Shown here: in pieces, positions 1-10,076 of the stretch
How positions within the stretch are numbered: position 1 is the stretch's first letter
How the letters are laid out: each line of letters starts with the position of its first letter
Source of the DNA: Entamoeba histolytica HM-1:IMSS
Lineage: Eukaryota > Evosea > Mastigamoebida > Endamoebidae
Assembly: GCF_000208925.1 (NCBI RefSeq)
Contig: NW_001915022.1
Location: 1-31,155, forward strand
Length of the DNA stretch: 31,155 bases
Reading direction: 5' to 3'
Notes under the pieces: generated by a model
Database searches by the model: none
What the model was told of the DNA's origin: nothing
Seen by the model: the letters and a program-made list of their open reading frames with translations, nothing else
Position numbers and translations under genes: made by a program

Positions 1-152
1 TTTATCTTTTATACTTTGATTCTATTATTATATCATTGATTATCATTTCTCGTTTTATTTATCATTTATTCTTATTATTCTTTTTTTCTATATTCTATAT
101 CATATATTCATATCATTTTCATTTATATTTTATCACTTATTATATGTTATAA
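1..152. repeat. Left copy of a ~148-bp direct repeat
   Basis: The first ~146 bases recur in the same orientation as the last ~150 bases of the window. By eye there are roughly six differences (a one-base insertion, a few substitutions in a T-run, one extra T), about 95% identity. Both copies run into a window edge, so the true unit may be longer. The repeat is A/T-only low-GC DNA with no coding potential. Whether it is a dispersed Entamoeba repeat, a tandem array edge or an assembly end cannot be told from here. Confidence 0.8.
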
Positions 153-1409
153 TAACATAACACATATGATTGATTATATAATAAACATCATGATGAAGTT
201 ATACATATGAACAATAACATAAAAAATAGTAAAATATTTTTCAACAATAAAACAATGCCAATCATTTTACATAATTGAATTAGACACTTTTATTGAATAT
301 TTCTAATTTTTAAAATAAAAAACACATCATTTATTTCTTCTTTTCTTCTTTTATTACATCTTTGTGTTTTATTACTTTTATATTCTTCTTCTACTTTATT
401 TTTATTCTTTTATATATTTATATTCTTTTTATATTATTTGGTTTTAGTTGTTTTTCTATTTCTTTCTTCTATTATTTATCATTTTTATATTCATTCATTC
501 TTTCTTTTTATTTCTTTTTTATTAATTCTTGAGTATTGTATATTTCTTTATTATTTCATTCATATATTATCAAAATACATGTTTTATTGATTTTATGTTG
601 AATAAATTATAGAATAATTCAATATTTTCAATGTTAATTATTCATTATTTATTCTGAAATGTTGTGTATATTTATTATATTAAATGAATATGATGAATGA
701 ATATCAATAATATTGTTTATTTGATTTTAAAAAATAATAAATGAATATGAAATAATAAATGAAATGAAATAATGAAGACAATGAAATGATAATGAAATAG
801 AATAATCTAATATTGAACAAATCAAATAAAGAATATATTGAATATATCATTATTGTTACTTTATTATTTGTTATTTCAATTATTAAATATTAATAAATTA
901 TTATTCATGAATATTTAATTGATTGATATTTTACATTTTCAATTTCATTTTATTTAATAAATGAAATATAAATAATAAATGAATGAATAATAATTTAATA
1001 TATGAAATAATAAAAAGAAAAGAAAGATAAATAATAAAGAAATATGATATATTTAATAGATAATATAATTTATTATCAAATAAAATAATAATATCAAATG
1101 ATGATTTATTTTTATTTCAAAATATTTTGCATCAATAAAAATGTTGCTAAATATTTTGCATCATTAAATTTTGGGCTTTTTTTTATTGCACTTTTTTATT
1201 TGTTTCAATAAAATTTGCATCCTTTATTTTTTTCATTCTTTTCTTCTTTTATCATCTCTTTTGTTTTATTACACTTTATCTTCTTTATTTTTATCTTCTC
1301 TCCTTTCTACTTTTATTCTTTCTTCATCATATCCAACTTTTTACTTTCTTTTTATTCTTTTATATCATTCATTCTCTTCTTTTTCAATTATTCGCTTTTT
1401 TTCGTTGCC
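153..1409. repeat. A/T low-complexity tract with strand-skewed blocks
   Basis: No gene is seen. From about 300 to 600 the plus strand is T-rich with TTC/TTA runs. From about 660 to 1060 it is A-rich and made of imperfect units resembling AATGAAATAATA. T-rich DNA resumes near 1170. A stretch near 338-378 is similar to 1236-1273 (both read TCTTTTCTTCTTTTAT and then run to TTTTATTAC), so part of the tract is internally duplicated. Open frames here translate to Phe/Leu/Ser-only strings and are not convincing proteins. Confidence 0.6.
1120..1163 (+). repeat. Two 15-bp direct repeats containing TTTTGCATC
   Basis: The 15-mer AAATATTTTGCATCA occurs at 1120-1134 and again, identically, at 1149-1163, a 29-bp period. 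Related TTTGCATC or TTTTGCATC words appear at about 1214 and 1417, and in both orientations near 30530-30549. The word is much richer in G/C than its surroundings. Confidence 0.7.
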
Positions 1410-1482
1410 CAAATTATTTTGCATCTTTTTTCTTTTTTTGTAAATTATTTAGATACATTATTTCTTTGATAATTTTTGTGCC
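1410..1482 (+). repeat. Left arm of a 73-bp long-range inverted repeat
   Basis: This segment matches the reverse complement of 30474-30545 with about five substitutions and one single-base indel in a T-run, roughly 92% identity. It contains TTTTGCATC, two T-runs and GTAAATTATTTAGAT. Similarity stops sharply beyond 1482. It ends before 1410 too, where only the ATTATTTTGCATC core is shared. Confidence 0.75.
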
Positions 1483-3572
1483 TATCTCAATTCATTGTTT
1501 TTCTCTTATTAAAAAACTATTGATCTTGTATCAAAATATCACCAATTGGTATTTATAATAAAACTGAATGTTAAATTATTGTCATCAAGTTTCAAATAAT
1601 TGAAAGACATAAATCACTTTTGATTGCCTGTTTGTGTTATTAATACTTTATTTTGTAATTTTATTGTTGAATAATGAATATTTGAAGTTATTGGTTGCGA
1701 CTCAAGAATTAATTGATGTCATTAGGAAATTATTGAAACAATAAATCTCCATCTAATCAAATAACAAGAATGATAATGAATGCTGACAAATTGTTAATAA
1801 TTAAAATAAAAGAACAAAAAAGTAGAGTGATAGAAAAATAATATGTAGTGATGAAATATTCTATAGTCAATGAGATAATTGTGATAAGTTAAAGAAAATG
1901 ATGAAGAAATGATGAAGCAAACACAAAACAACAATAAGATAATGAAAATTAAAAAAAGAAGAAAACAGATAAATTCAATGTTAATAAATACATAACAATG
2001 ACAATAACATCAACACAACCGACTATGATAATAAATAACAACAATGAAATAAGTAAAGAATAAGAGTATATGAATATAAATAAACTACAAATGGAAAATA
2101 AATAACAAGAAATGAAACACATCAAAACAAAAATAGAAGAATATTTGAAATGAATTGTCTTTGAAATATTTTTAAATAATAAATTAAGAAAAGAACAAAT
2201 AGAATGCGTTATAAAATTGACAAATTAGAAATTAGATCATAAATTTATCAACATTTGTATTGTATATTTAGTTAGAATTATTATTTCAGTTTCTTCATTA
2301 TCTTATAATTCTATTATAATCGTCATTTAAACCACTTAAGAACTATATTATGTTCTATTATATTATCAGAATTGATTATAAAAACATCGATTCTTTCATG
2401 TTTTTGATAACTATTGTTCATAAGATTTTGTTTGAATTTATTTGCAATTTTATTGTCTTTAATATTCTTACATACTCTTTATGTATTAATCAATTTATTG
2501 ATAAGATTACAGGTATTATTTCTACATATTTATTTTGTGAATATAATTTACTTATATATACTTCTCTTTCATATTTAGGTAATACATATCTTATATTCTA
2601 GTATTGATTGAACTATCATTAACAAATAACTCTTTATTGTAAGTTATGAATTATTTCATCATTATTAATACATTTATGAAGGTTATTAAAAATCAATTGA
2701 ATCATTTCATTGAAATGGTAATTAGTATGCGTCTAAATGTTTATTTACACACATAATCATATTTTAATATTCAATCATTTTTTTTCATTCAATAATAATA
2801 AGATATTACTAATAGTTGCGCTTGTATTAGAACAATATTTAGATTCTTTTAAATAATCATTGTTTAATATTTTTGTTTTAATATTTCATTCCATACTTAT
2901 ACCTTCTTGCATCTTTATGCCTCTGATAAATACATTTCTTTTTATATTCAATGCCTTCAATGCTGTTAATTTCTTATCATTAAATGTACAATTAATACTT
3001 CTTATATATTCTCAAAATTTTCTTTTCATTTATTTACATATCTTGTATTTAATTGATTAAAATTATTTTTCTCACAAATTGCTTTCTTCATTACTTTTAT
3101 TATTCAACTTAGAATTTCTTTTATTTCTTACTTATTTTGATATTCTTCACATAGTATTTATCCTTTATTTTAATATTGTGTATTGTTGGTATTGAATTGT
3201 TGTTAAAACACTTGTGATGGTGATTATGAATGAAATGATGAGTGAAATAAATCATACCATTATTGTTGTAATTGTTATGATGATATCGTTATGATAATGT
3301 TTAATTTGATAATTAATGTATATCTGACAATACAGACACTACTATTTTCACTCATTCTTCTGTCATTTTATATTTGTTGGTTGATAAGAATTTCTCTTTC
3401 TTTTGTTATTGTTTTTATATTTTCTGAGGTGTTTCATATCATGAAGAAATACTTTCATCTTAAAGAGTATAAAAGACGATAAAGAATTAAAAAGTAATAA
3501 GAAAAATATGACTTAATAAAGAAGAAAAAAAAAACACAAAGAAGAAGAATATAGAGAAATGAAAAAGAAGAA
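1483..3572. other. Gene-free A/T-rich DNA
   Basis: No gene is supported. Open frames at 2350-2601, 2860-3060 and 3291-3482 encode almost only Ile, Leu, Phe, Tyr and Asn, share the base composition of the flanks and show no domain or promoter signal. I treat them as chance ORFs in A/T-rich DNA. No tRNA-like B box or other RNA gene was seen. Confidence 0.6.
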
Positions 3573-5105
3573 TTAGTTATTTCTAATCCACGACAAAACT
3601 TCATGTTGATTGTCTTTAATGATTTTTTGAAAAGAAACAGATAAAATATCATCAAGCAGTTTATTTGTAGCCAAAGGCTCAGAGTCAAGAATATGAAAAG
3701 AATTTTTGATTGTATTAGTTATAAGATCAATAGAAAACCCATCAATAAAAGAAAAAACTAATAATAACAGATTTAAAATCATTTCATTATTTCTACGTAA
3801 AATAATGAAAGATTTAGAAGATAAAAGTAAAAAAATATCCCAACAATTCATAGTAATTTGATTTTGATTAATAACAATTTCTTGTAATTGGTTTCTTAAA
3901 ACAGATGGAATTGCAAATAAATTAGCATCAAATTTAGGTCTTTCATTTAAAAGATATCCAAAATCAATATGAAAAAAAGTTGACTCACATAAATCAATTT
4001 TCATATTTTCTAAATGTCTATCTCTTAATCCAATAATATAACCTCCTATAAATCCTCCAACTAAACTTTCTATTAATTTTATCTTATTTTCTATATTCTT
4101 TTTTTCAATATTAAGTTGTTTAGAACATTCTAAACATCCATTTTGACTATACTCTTCATAAATTCTTCCATCAATACAACATGTAAGTCCTCGATGTATC
4201 TTACATAATACTTTCATTGGTGTACATCCTATTTTTTCAATTATTCCTCCTTCTCTTAATGCTATTACTCCATATGTTTTTGCTTGTCCAATTATTTCTT
4301 TATTATTAATAGTAATCCCATAGTTTTTATTTAAAAATCTTTTCCATATTACATTAAATATATTAAAACTTATTTCAGCTCCTTCATCTTTTCTTAAATC
4401 ATCTCCTTTTTTATATATAATTGTTTTAATTTCTATTCCTTCTTTTGACTCTAATGTAACTTGAATTTCAATCGGTCCATTACTTGTTTTGTATTTTTTA
4501 ATCCCTCTTAAACATAAGATTTTTTTCCTCGTGAAAAATGGGTCTATTTCACACTTCCAATCAATAATACTTATTCTTTCCTTAAAAAGTTCTTCTTTTT
4601 CTTTCTTTATTAATCCCTCTTCTTCAATTAGTCTTTTATCAAAATATAATGTTTGTCCTTCTATTTCTTTAATATTATATATCTTGTCAAACCATTCAAT
4701 CATCTCTTCTACTCCTTCTTCTGAATCAACTACTTCTTCCATTGCTTTTTCTCTTCTTATTATTTCAATCACTCCACACCTTTTTTCTTTCCATTCAACT
4801 TGATAATATTTTTGAAACTCTTCATCTTCACAAAGACACTTTCCTTTCCCTCGATGCTTTATCATCACTCTAACAACTATTTCTTTGTTTCTTCTTATCA
4901 TCCTCATAAATCCTTCTATCATTTCTTTTTTATACCTTCCTCTTCTTAATTTTTTGATATATTCCATTATTATGTCTAAATATTTATTACTAATCTCAAT
5001 GTCCTCTCCAATTCTTTCAATTGTCTCCTGACTCAGCGTTTCCATTGCAATGTCTTGTAGTATATTAAACTCTTCTTTGTTGTCTATTACTGCTTTTTCA
5101 CTCAT
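3573..5105 (-). CDS. Phosphatidylinositol 3-/4-kinase family catalytic protein
   Basis: A single-exon protein of 510 residues predicted to phosphorylate phosphoinositides using ATP. The C-terminal half carries the family hallmarks: YKKGDDLRKD near residues 231-240 (ATP-contacting region), the catalytic loop GLRDRHLEN at 359-367 (Asp362, His364, Asn367) and HIDFG at 379-383 (metal-binding Asp381). All key residues are kept, so activity is expected. The N-terminal 180 residues are charged and helical-looking, and no Ras-binding, C2 or accessory helical domain can be recognised. The protein is far shorter than typical class I or III PI3-kinases. A Cys-bearing stretch at about 301-327 (five Cys) lies between the hinge and the catalytic loop. 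The motifs do not separate PI3- from PI4-kinase; a PIKK-type kinase is less likely at this length. It is head to head with the alcohol dehydrogenase gene. Confidence 0.85.
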   Translation of the reverse strand: MSEKAVIDNKEEFNILQDIAMETLSQETIERIGEDIEISNKYLDIIMEYIKKLRRGRYKKEMIEGFMRMIRRNKEIVVRVMIKHRGKGKCLCEDEEFQKYYQVEWKEKRCGVIEIIRREKAMEEVVDSEEGVEEMIEWFDKIYNIKEIEGQTLYFDKRLIEEEGLIKKEKEELFKERISIIDWKCEIDPFFTRKKILCLRGIKKYKTSNGPIEIQVTLESKEGIEIKTIIYKKGDDLRKDEGAEISFNIFNVIWKRFLNKNYGITINNKEIIGQAKTYGVIALREGGIIEKIGCTPMKVLCKIHRGLTCCIDGRIYEEYSQNGCLECSKQLNIEKKNIENKIKLIESLVGGFIGGYIIGLRDRHLENMKIDLCESTFFHIDFGYLLNERPKFDANLFAIPSVLRNQLQEIVINQNQITMNCWDIFLLLSSKSFIILRRNNEMILNLLLLVFSFIDGFSIDLITNTIKNSFHILDSEPLATNKLLDDILSVSFQKIIKDNQHEVLSWIRNN

Positions 5106-5582
5106 TTATTTTTTCTTTTATTCTTTTTTTTTATTCTTTTTTCTTTTAACGGGAAGAAAAGAATTTGTCTTTCTCAAACAAGAATCATTAATCTTAATTC
5201 AATTATTACTTATTTCCTTTCCTACTTTTCTTATTCTTGCTGTAGTGAAATTGTAGACATTTCCACCTTTCTCTATTGTCAATGCTTTGTTATTTCACTT
5301 TTAATCTATCAACTTTCTACGATGTTTCACATTTTGTGTTGCATCAGCCTTAGGTTGCTTTTCTATTTATTATCCTTTCTTTTTCTTTTTGTTTTTCTTT
5401 TTGTTTTGTTTAGTGTTAAGTCAAGAAGGTATTACTAATTGTATCTTTTATGGAAAAGTTAACCTCATTCAACCTAATTCGTCAATAAACACCGAAATAT
5501 TTGAAGATTTTTAGAAAGAAGAAAAGAAAGAAAAAAAGGGATATAAAAGCAGAAATTCAGATAACTTTAATTGAATAAGACT
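5106..5582. promoter_or_regulatory. Divergent intergenic promoter region
   Basis: The 477 bp between the minus-strand lipid kinase and the plus-strand dehydrogenase must hold both promoters. On the plus strand ATATAAAA at 5541-5548 resembles a TATA element, and GAAATTCAG at 5552-5560 resembles the Entamoeba initiator (AAAAATTCA), 23-31 bases before the dehydrogenase ATG. The TATA-initiator spacing is shorter than usual, so the initiator call is tentative. The stretch next to the kinase start is T-rich on the plus strand. Confidence 0.4.
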
Positions 5583-6731
5583 ATGAAAAATTTCACATAC
5601 TATAATCCAGTTAGATTGATTTATGGAAAAGGTAGTTGTGAAGAAATCAGTAAACAACAACTCATTCCAGAAGATGCTAGAGTTATGATGATTTATGGAG
5701 GAGGATCAATTAAAAAGAATGGAGTTTATGAAGAAGTAAAAAAGTATGTTAAACCAGTTATTGAATTTGGAGGAATTGAAGCTAATCCAACACATGAAAC
5801 ATGTAGTAAAGCTATTGCACTTGCTAAAGAAAATCAAATTAACTTTTTATTAGCAGTTGGAGGAGGATCAGTTGTAGATGGAACAAAATACATTGCACTT
5901 GGTATGGAACATACATATTCAAATGATACATATGATATTGTTATGAAAGCAGGACAATTTAAATATCAAAAAGCAAAAGCACAAATAGGAGTTATTTTAA
6001 CATTACCAGCTACAGGATCAGAAATGAATTGTGGATTTGTGATTTCAAGAAAAAGTGATAATATGAAAATGGCAGGACAAGATGTGAGTGTTTTTCCTAA
6101 ATGGTCTATTGTTGATCCATGTCATTCTATGTCTCTTCCAGACAATCAAGTTAGAAATGGAATTATTGATTCATTTGTTCATGTTTATGAACAATATATT
6201 GGACATTATCAAGAAAATCCTGTTACTGATGGTGAAGCGGAAGCAGTTATGCGTACTCTTATGAAAGTTGCACCAATTACTCTTAAAGACCATTATGATT
6301 ATCAAGCACGTGCTACTTTTTGTTATGCTGCTACAGTTGCTTTAAATTATTCTCTTGCATGTGGAGTTGAACAATGTTGGGGTGCTCATATGATTGGTCA
6401 TGAAATTACTGCCTATTATGGTCTTGCTCATGGTGAAACATTAGCAATGACTATGCCTGGTGTTATGAGGTTCCACAAAGAAAAGAACGCAAAGAAATTA
6501 ATTCAAATGGCACAACAAGTCTTTGGTATTCCTAATCCTAAACCAGAAGATGCCATTACTGCTACTGAAAATTTCTTTTTATCTATTGGTGCTAAGGTTA
6601 GACTTTCTCAATGGGAAAAAGGAAAAGAGTTCTTTGATCAAATTGCTCAAAAGTTTGATTCAAGACCTTGTGGTGTCTATAAAGACATTGACTCTAAAGC
6701 TTGTCTTACTATCTTAAATGATATTTACTAA
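5583..6731 (+). CDS. Iron-containing (group III) alcohol dehydrogenase
   Basis: A 382-residue metal-dependent alcohol dehydrogenase, similar in outline to NAD(P)H-dependent butanol dehydrogenases; it would reduce aldehydes to alcohols in the cytosol as part of fermentation. The dinucleotide-binding GGGS lies at about 93-96 with a following Asp. The expected metal ligands are present with family spacing: Asp196 and His200 in IIDSFVH, then His269 and His283 in HMIGHEIT...AHGE, with His273 between them. The reading frame is open upstream to a TTG at 5571, but the first ATG is 5583 and gives the standard N-terminus MKNFTYYNPVRLIYG. Length is normal for the family and nothing is broken. Entamoeba has several paralogues of this type (ADH3-like), and which one this is cannot be settled here. 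Confidence 0.93.
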   Translation: MKNFTYYNPVRLIYGKGSCEEISKQQLIPEDARVMMIYGGGSIKKNGVYEEVKKYVKPVIEFGGIEANPTHETCSKAIALAKENQINFLLAVGGGSVVDGTKYIALGMEHTYSNDTYDIVMKAGQFKYQKAKAQIGVILTLPATGSEMNCGFVISRKSDNMKMAGQDVSVFPKWSIVDPCHSMSLPDNQVRNGIIDSFVHVYEQYIGHYQENPVTDGEAEAVMRTLMKVAPITLKDHYDYQARATFCYAATVALNYSLACGVEQCWGAHMIGHEITAYYGLAHGETLAMTMPGVMRFHKEKNAKKLIQMAQQVFGIPNPKPEDAITATENFFLSIGAKVRLSQWEKGKEFFDQIAQKFDSRPCGVYKDIDSKACLTILNDIY

Positions 6732-7029
6732 CTTTGCTTTATTCTTTTTATTTTTATTTTCTTGTCTTCTTTTTAACTTGTGTAAAAAGAGAATCTTCTC
6801 ATATGGGGTATGATAGAAACAATTCCCTGATTGCAATAGAGTTATGAAGAGGTTGAAGTAATTATTATTTCTCAATATGAATAAAACCTTATTTGTGGGT
6901 AAAGTAATGATAGAGTGTTTTTAATTTGGAAATGTCAATTTGTTTTTTTTTCAAGAAAAGAGAATAATGTTTGTTTTTCATTTTGGTGAATGAAATAATT
7001 GAATAAATTTTTATTTGAAAGGAAGTGAA
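6732..7029. terminator. Convergent 3' intergenic region
   Basis: 298 bp between the convergent dehydrogenase and DENN genes. It must contain both polyadenylation sites; T-rich runs directly follow the dehydrogenase stop (6739-6770). No hairpin terminator is expected in a eukaryote, and none is obvious. Confidence 0.3.
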
Positions 7030-9097
7030 TTAAAGTAAAGTAAAATCGAACAAAGGGACATTTGTGGGTTGGGGTTTTATTTGTTGCTGGGAAATAGAAG
7101 TATTAATACTATCAGATATGAATGTCCCAGAGCCAGACTCATTTATTGAACTTTTTGATAGAAGACAATTTGGTGTTGATGGAGGTGTTGATATGTGCTG
7201 ACCAAAATCAAACAATTCGTTATTAGGAGTTTTATCGTTAGGTTGGTCAGGAGTATTATTAGATTCTTCTAGTTTCTTTTCTTTTATGAGAAGGTTTTCA
7301 TTTTCCAATTCATCTGTTGAAGTGCTAACTAAGTCAAAAGCAATTGTTGGTTGGGTTGAATGAGATTTTGCATTGGAAAAATCAAACAACTTAATTGACT
7401 TAGTATCAGTATTATCATACCTTGGTGTAATTGAAGGGGTAGCATGTTGGGAATTTGATGTTGGTGTTGAAGCTACATTTTTTGATGATTTTGATTTTTG
7501 GGATAATATTTGTGATATATTGCCTAGTGCTGTACGATATTTTTTACTTAACAGTTGTTGATATTCTTCAGTGGTTCTATGTTTTGGTTGAGAATTTGAT
7601 TCAATACATAATGTACAAATCATACGATTTACATCCCCTTTGACGTCACCAAGCATAATCCTAAAGCAAGACAAACACCGATAACAACAACAATGGCATG
7701 GTAATGATCCTAACATACAACAGGGTGATTGTGAAAGGATAGTACTATGACAATTAACACATTTGGTATTGTAATAACCATAACTTGATGGTGTTTCAAA
7801 AATAGGATTAGAGTTATAAGGAATGAGTAATGGACATAACTTTCTAATATTTTTTCCTTCAATAACTTGTTTTTCTCTTTCAGAGAAATACATGTCTGCC
7901 ATTTGACTATTAAGGAATTCTAGAAAGAATGTCCTTCCTGTTTTGTCTGGGTTTGTTTTTGGATTAGTAAGATCAAAACCTTTCACTTTTTGGAGAGTTT
8001 TTTGGTTAACTTTTTCACGATATGTTGAGATATAAAAACCAAAGGAATATCTATAAAAGTCTAACAGTAGAGATGAAATGGCAGAATCTGATGATTGTAA
8101 TAGAACAGACTTTTTTTCGGTTTCCATACTTTTTTGTAACTTGTTTAATTGAGACCTTAATTGAACAGAACGATCACTTGTTAATAAGAGTGGATGAGAA
8201 GGAAAAGAAAGAAATGTTGATGTGTCTAAATTAAAAACATAAACATCATTAATTTCAACTTCTTCAAGCATTTGAAGAAAAGTAGAATAGGTACAACCAA
8301 TAATGAATGGCATTGGAGCAAATGCTAAAGACAACAAGTCAGGAGGAAGAATTGGAATAAGAACATGCTAGAAAAGATAAGAGTTAAAGAACAGTTATGA
8401 AAACTCTAAAACAAACTTGCCAAGTGAATGGATAAATAAGTCTTGAGAAGGTATGAACTGAAGAACTAAGTAACTGTAAAGACTCAGAAATAAAAATAAA
8501 TTTCCTCTCCAGAAGAAGATGAGATAACATATCTACAAATAATGAAGCACCAAACATATTTAAAAATAAAGATGGAGTAATAAAATTAGGTTCAAATAAA
8601 GTGTCTTCTGTACGTTTAATTGTGTATGTGAATTTTTTAGAATTTGGTATGTCATTAGTAATTGTCTGATTGATTTTGGGGAATTGTTTATTGAATAGAT
8701 CAATGAAAATATCATTTAAATACTTTGAATTAATGTTTTGACTAAGAAAGTCTAAGATATTACTAAATAATGTGAAAGATGGATGTGATGAAATAATGCA
8801 AAAACAATAAGACCGTTGATACACTTCTCTTTTACAATGACAATATCTCCTCCTCCCATCAAGTTCTGTTAATGTAAATGTAAATTTATCTTCTTTTTTA
8901 GATGAACTGCTGAAGTCATGATCAGGAAATGTGAACGTACAAAGAGTTTTATCCAAAATCGTGTTGTCTGGTATTCTATTAGTTATATTAAACACACCTT
9001 CGTTTCCATCAAATGAGAGCAAGTCATTTATTCTTATCAATACAATTTCATCAACTAACATTTCATGTCTAAAAGGTAAACCAGTTTTTTCAGTCAT
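7030..9097 (-). CDS. DENN-domain protein with a LIM zinc-binding motif (two exons)
   Basis: Exon 1 is 9097-8417 and exon 2 is 8367-7030, joined over a 49-bp GTTTGT...TAG intron into 672 residues. Joining restores the DENN core: FTWQ runs into HVLIPILPPDLL and then APMPFIIG, a classic cDENN signature at about residues 224-252. Residues 1-120 read as the upstream uDENN part, and about 290-410 as the downstream dDENN part. DENN proteins are guanine-nucleotide exchange factors for Rab GTPases in vesicle traffic. After the DENN core, Cys430, Cys433, His452, Cys455, Cys458, Cys461, Cys478 and Cys481 fit the LIM pattern C-x2-C-x18-H-x2-C-x2-C-x2-C-x16-C-x2-C. The C-terminal ~190 residues are Ser/Thr/Asn/Pro-rich and look disordered, with the repeated short motif LFDF. 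The start at 9097 lies 154 bp from the divergent YEATS gene. Confidence 0.85.
8368..8416 (-). other. Intron of the DENN-LIM gene
   Basis: 49 bp reading GTTTGT at the donor and TTTTCTAG at the acceptor on the minus strand, phase 0. Removing it joins two halves of a continuous DENN motif, which is strong evidence for splicing. Confidence 0.9.
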
Positions 9098-9251
9098 TAT
9101 CTATTTACAATAGATTTTATGTTTTCAAGTTTTTATACTTTTACAAAAATTCTTTTCATTTTTTACAATAAAATATTGTTATAAATAACTATATTAATAA
9201 AAAGACTAAACAAAAAAAAAACTTCAAAACAAACCCAAAAAAAAGGATTGA
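9098..9251. promoter_or_regulatory. Divergent promoter between DENN-LIM and YEATS genes
   Basis: 154 bp of A/T-rich DNA separate two divergent start codons, so both promoters lie here. I see no clear GAAC or TATA-like match beyond A-runs before each ATG. Confidence 0.4.
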
Positions 9252-9929
9252 ATGAGCATAAAAATTACTAAACGAGTGTTATACGGAAATGAATCAACAC
9301 CATTGAAGAAGACTGTTTCTAACAATACTCACAACTGGACATTATTTATTCGTCCATTCAATGAAGAAGATATAGAGTTATTTAATGTTATTGACTCAGT
9401 AACGTTTCATCTTCATGAATCATTCCAAAACCCACACCGACGTTTGTTTTTACTATGGATGAGAAAATTAAAATATAACAATTTTTAGGGGTTTCACAAC
9501 CACCATATGAAATTACTGAACAAGGATGGGGTGAGTTTGAGGCTGTAATTGAAATTTCTTTCAAGTACAATTTAGGACAAATAACATTCAAACACTTTAT
9601 TATTGTTTGTTTTATTTTCATTATTAAGATAATATATTGTTAACATGTAGTTGTTTAACCAAGATAAAACAAAGAAGAGTGCTATTTCTCATGTGTGTTA
9701 TGACCAATTTATCTTCATCAATCCAAATGAAAGTGCTGTGAAAGCATTATCAACTAAACCAATTCTACCACCAAATTGGAAACAAACTCCAAAAGGAAAC
9801 AATTTATTTAGTGATGAAAAAGAGGCACTCAAACGAGTTCAAACTAAATTAAATGCAACATTAGAAAAACTAGAAAAAGAATATCATCAACAACTAAGTT
9901 CTTGTAGTGAACAGTTAATTACAAAATAA
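9252..9929 (+). CDS. YEATS-domain protein (YAF9/GAS41-like), three exons
   Basis: Exons 9252-9441, 9489-9604 and 9651-9929 join over two GTTTGT...TAG introns (47 and 46 bp) into 194 residues. The YEATS fold fills about residues 1-135: HNWTLFIRP, then LHESFQNPHRRV, PPYEITEQGWGEFEA and FKHFI, closely following the YAF9/GAS41 consensus. The acyl-lysine-binding positions of the family look intact (His55, Ser57, Phe58, Trp77, Phe80). The C-terminus from about 150 to 185 is a charged heptad-like helix, typical of GAS41-type proteins, where it mediates assembly into SWR1 or NuA4-type chromatin complexes. The expected role is therefore reading acylated histone tails in the nucleus. Exon 2 has to be spliced in to restore the GWGEFE core, so the exons read separately look like fragments. 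Confidence 0.9.
9442..9488 (+). other. Intron 1 of the YEATS gene
   Basis: 47 bp, donor GTTTGT, acceptor TTTTTAG, phase 1. Splicing turns NPHR into NPHRRVSQPPY, matching the YEATS consensus. Confidence 0.9.
9605..9650 (+). other. Intron 2 of the YEATS gene
   Basis: 46 bp, donor GTTTGT, acceptor CATGTAG, phase 0. Splicing links FKHFII to LFNQDK and keeps the frame to the stop at 9929. Confidence 0.88.
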
Positions 9930-10019
9930 TTTATGTTTATTGGTCTAACTTTCATATGTATTAATGTTTTTTTTCTTTTTAGTTAAATTAAAGTACTTAG
10001 AATAAAGAAAAGTCAAGTT

Positions 10020-10076
10020 TTTTGAACGAACTTTTTTGTTTAAGAAAGAAAAAAAAGTTAAAAAGAACTTAAAAAA
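10020..10076 (+). promoter_or_regulatory. GAAC-type promoter elements before the ARS2-like gene
   Basis: TGAACGAACTT at 10023-10033 holds two overlapping GAAC words, and a further GAACTT at 10065-10070 sits 12 bases before the ATG and runs into an A-tract. GAAC is one of the three known Entamoeba core promoter elements. The A-rich leader fits the short 5' untranslated regions of this genus. Confidence 0.5.

Noticed and set aside
480..1060. Possible large hairpin between the T-rich (480-560) and A-rich (960-1060) blocks
   Set aside because: Only short words pair; the complementarity is what opposite A/T skew alone would give.
1171..1469. Overlapping open frames in T-rich DNA
   Set aside because: The translations are almost only Phe, Leu, Ser and Ile, as expected from a pyrimidine tract, with no start context or domain.
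2350..3482. Three short hydrophobic ORFs that could be membrane peptides
   Set aside because: Base composition equals the non-coding flanks, residues are limited to A/T-rich codons, and no promoter word precedes them.
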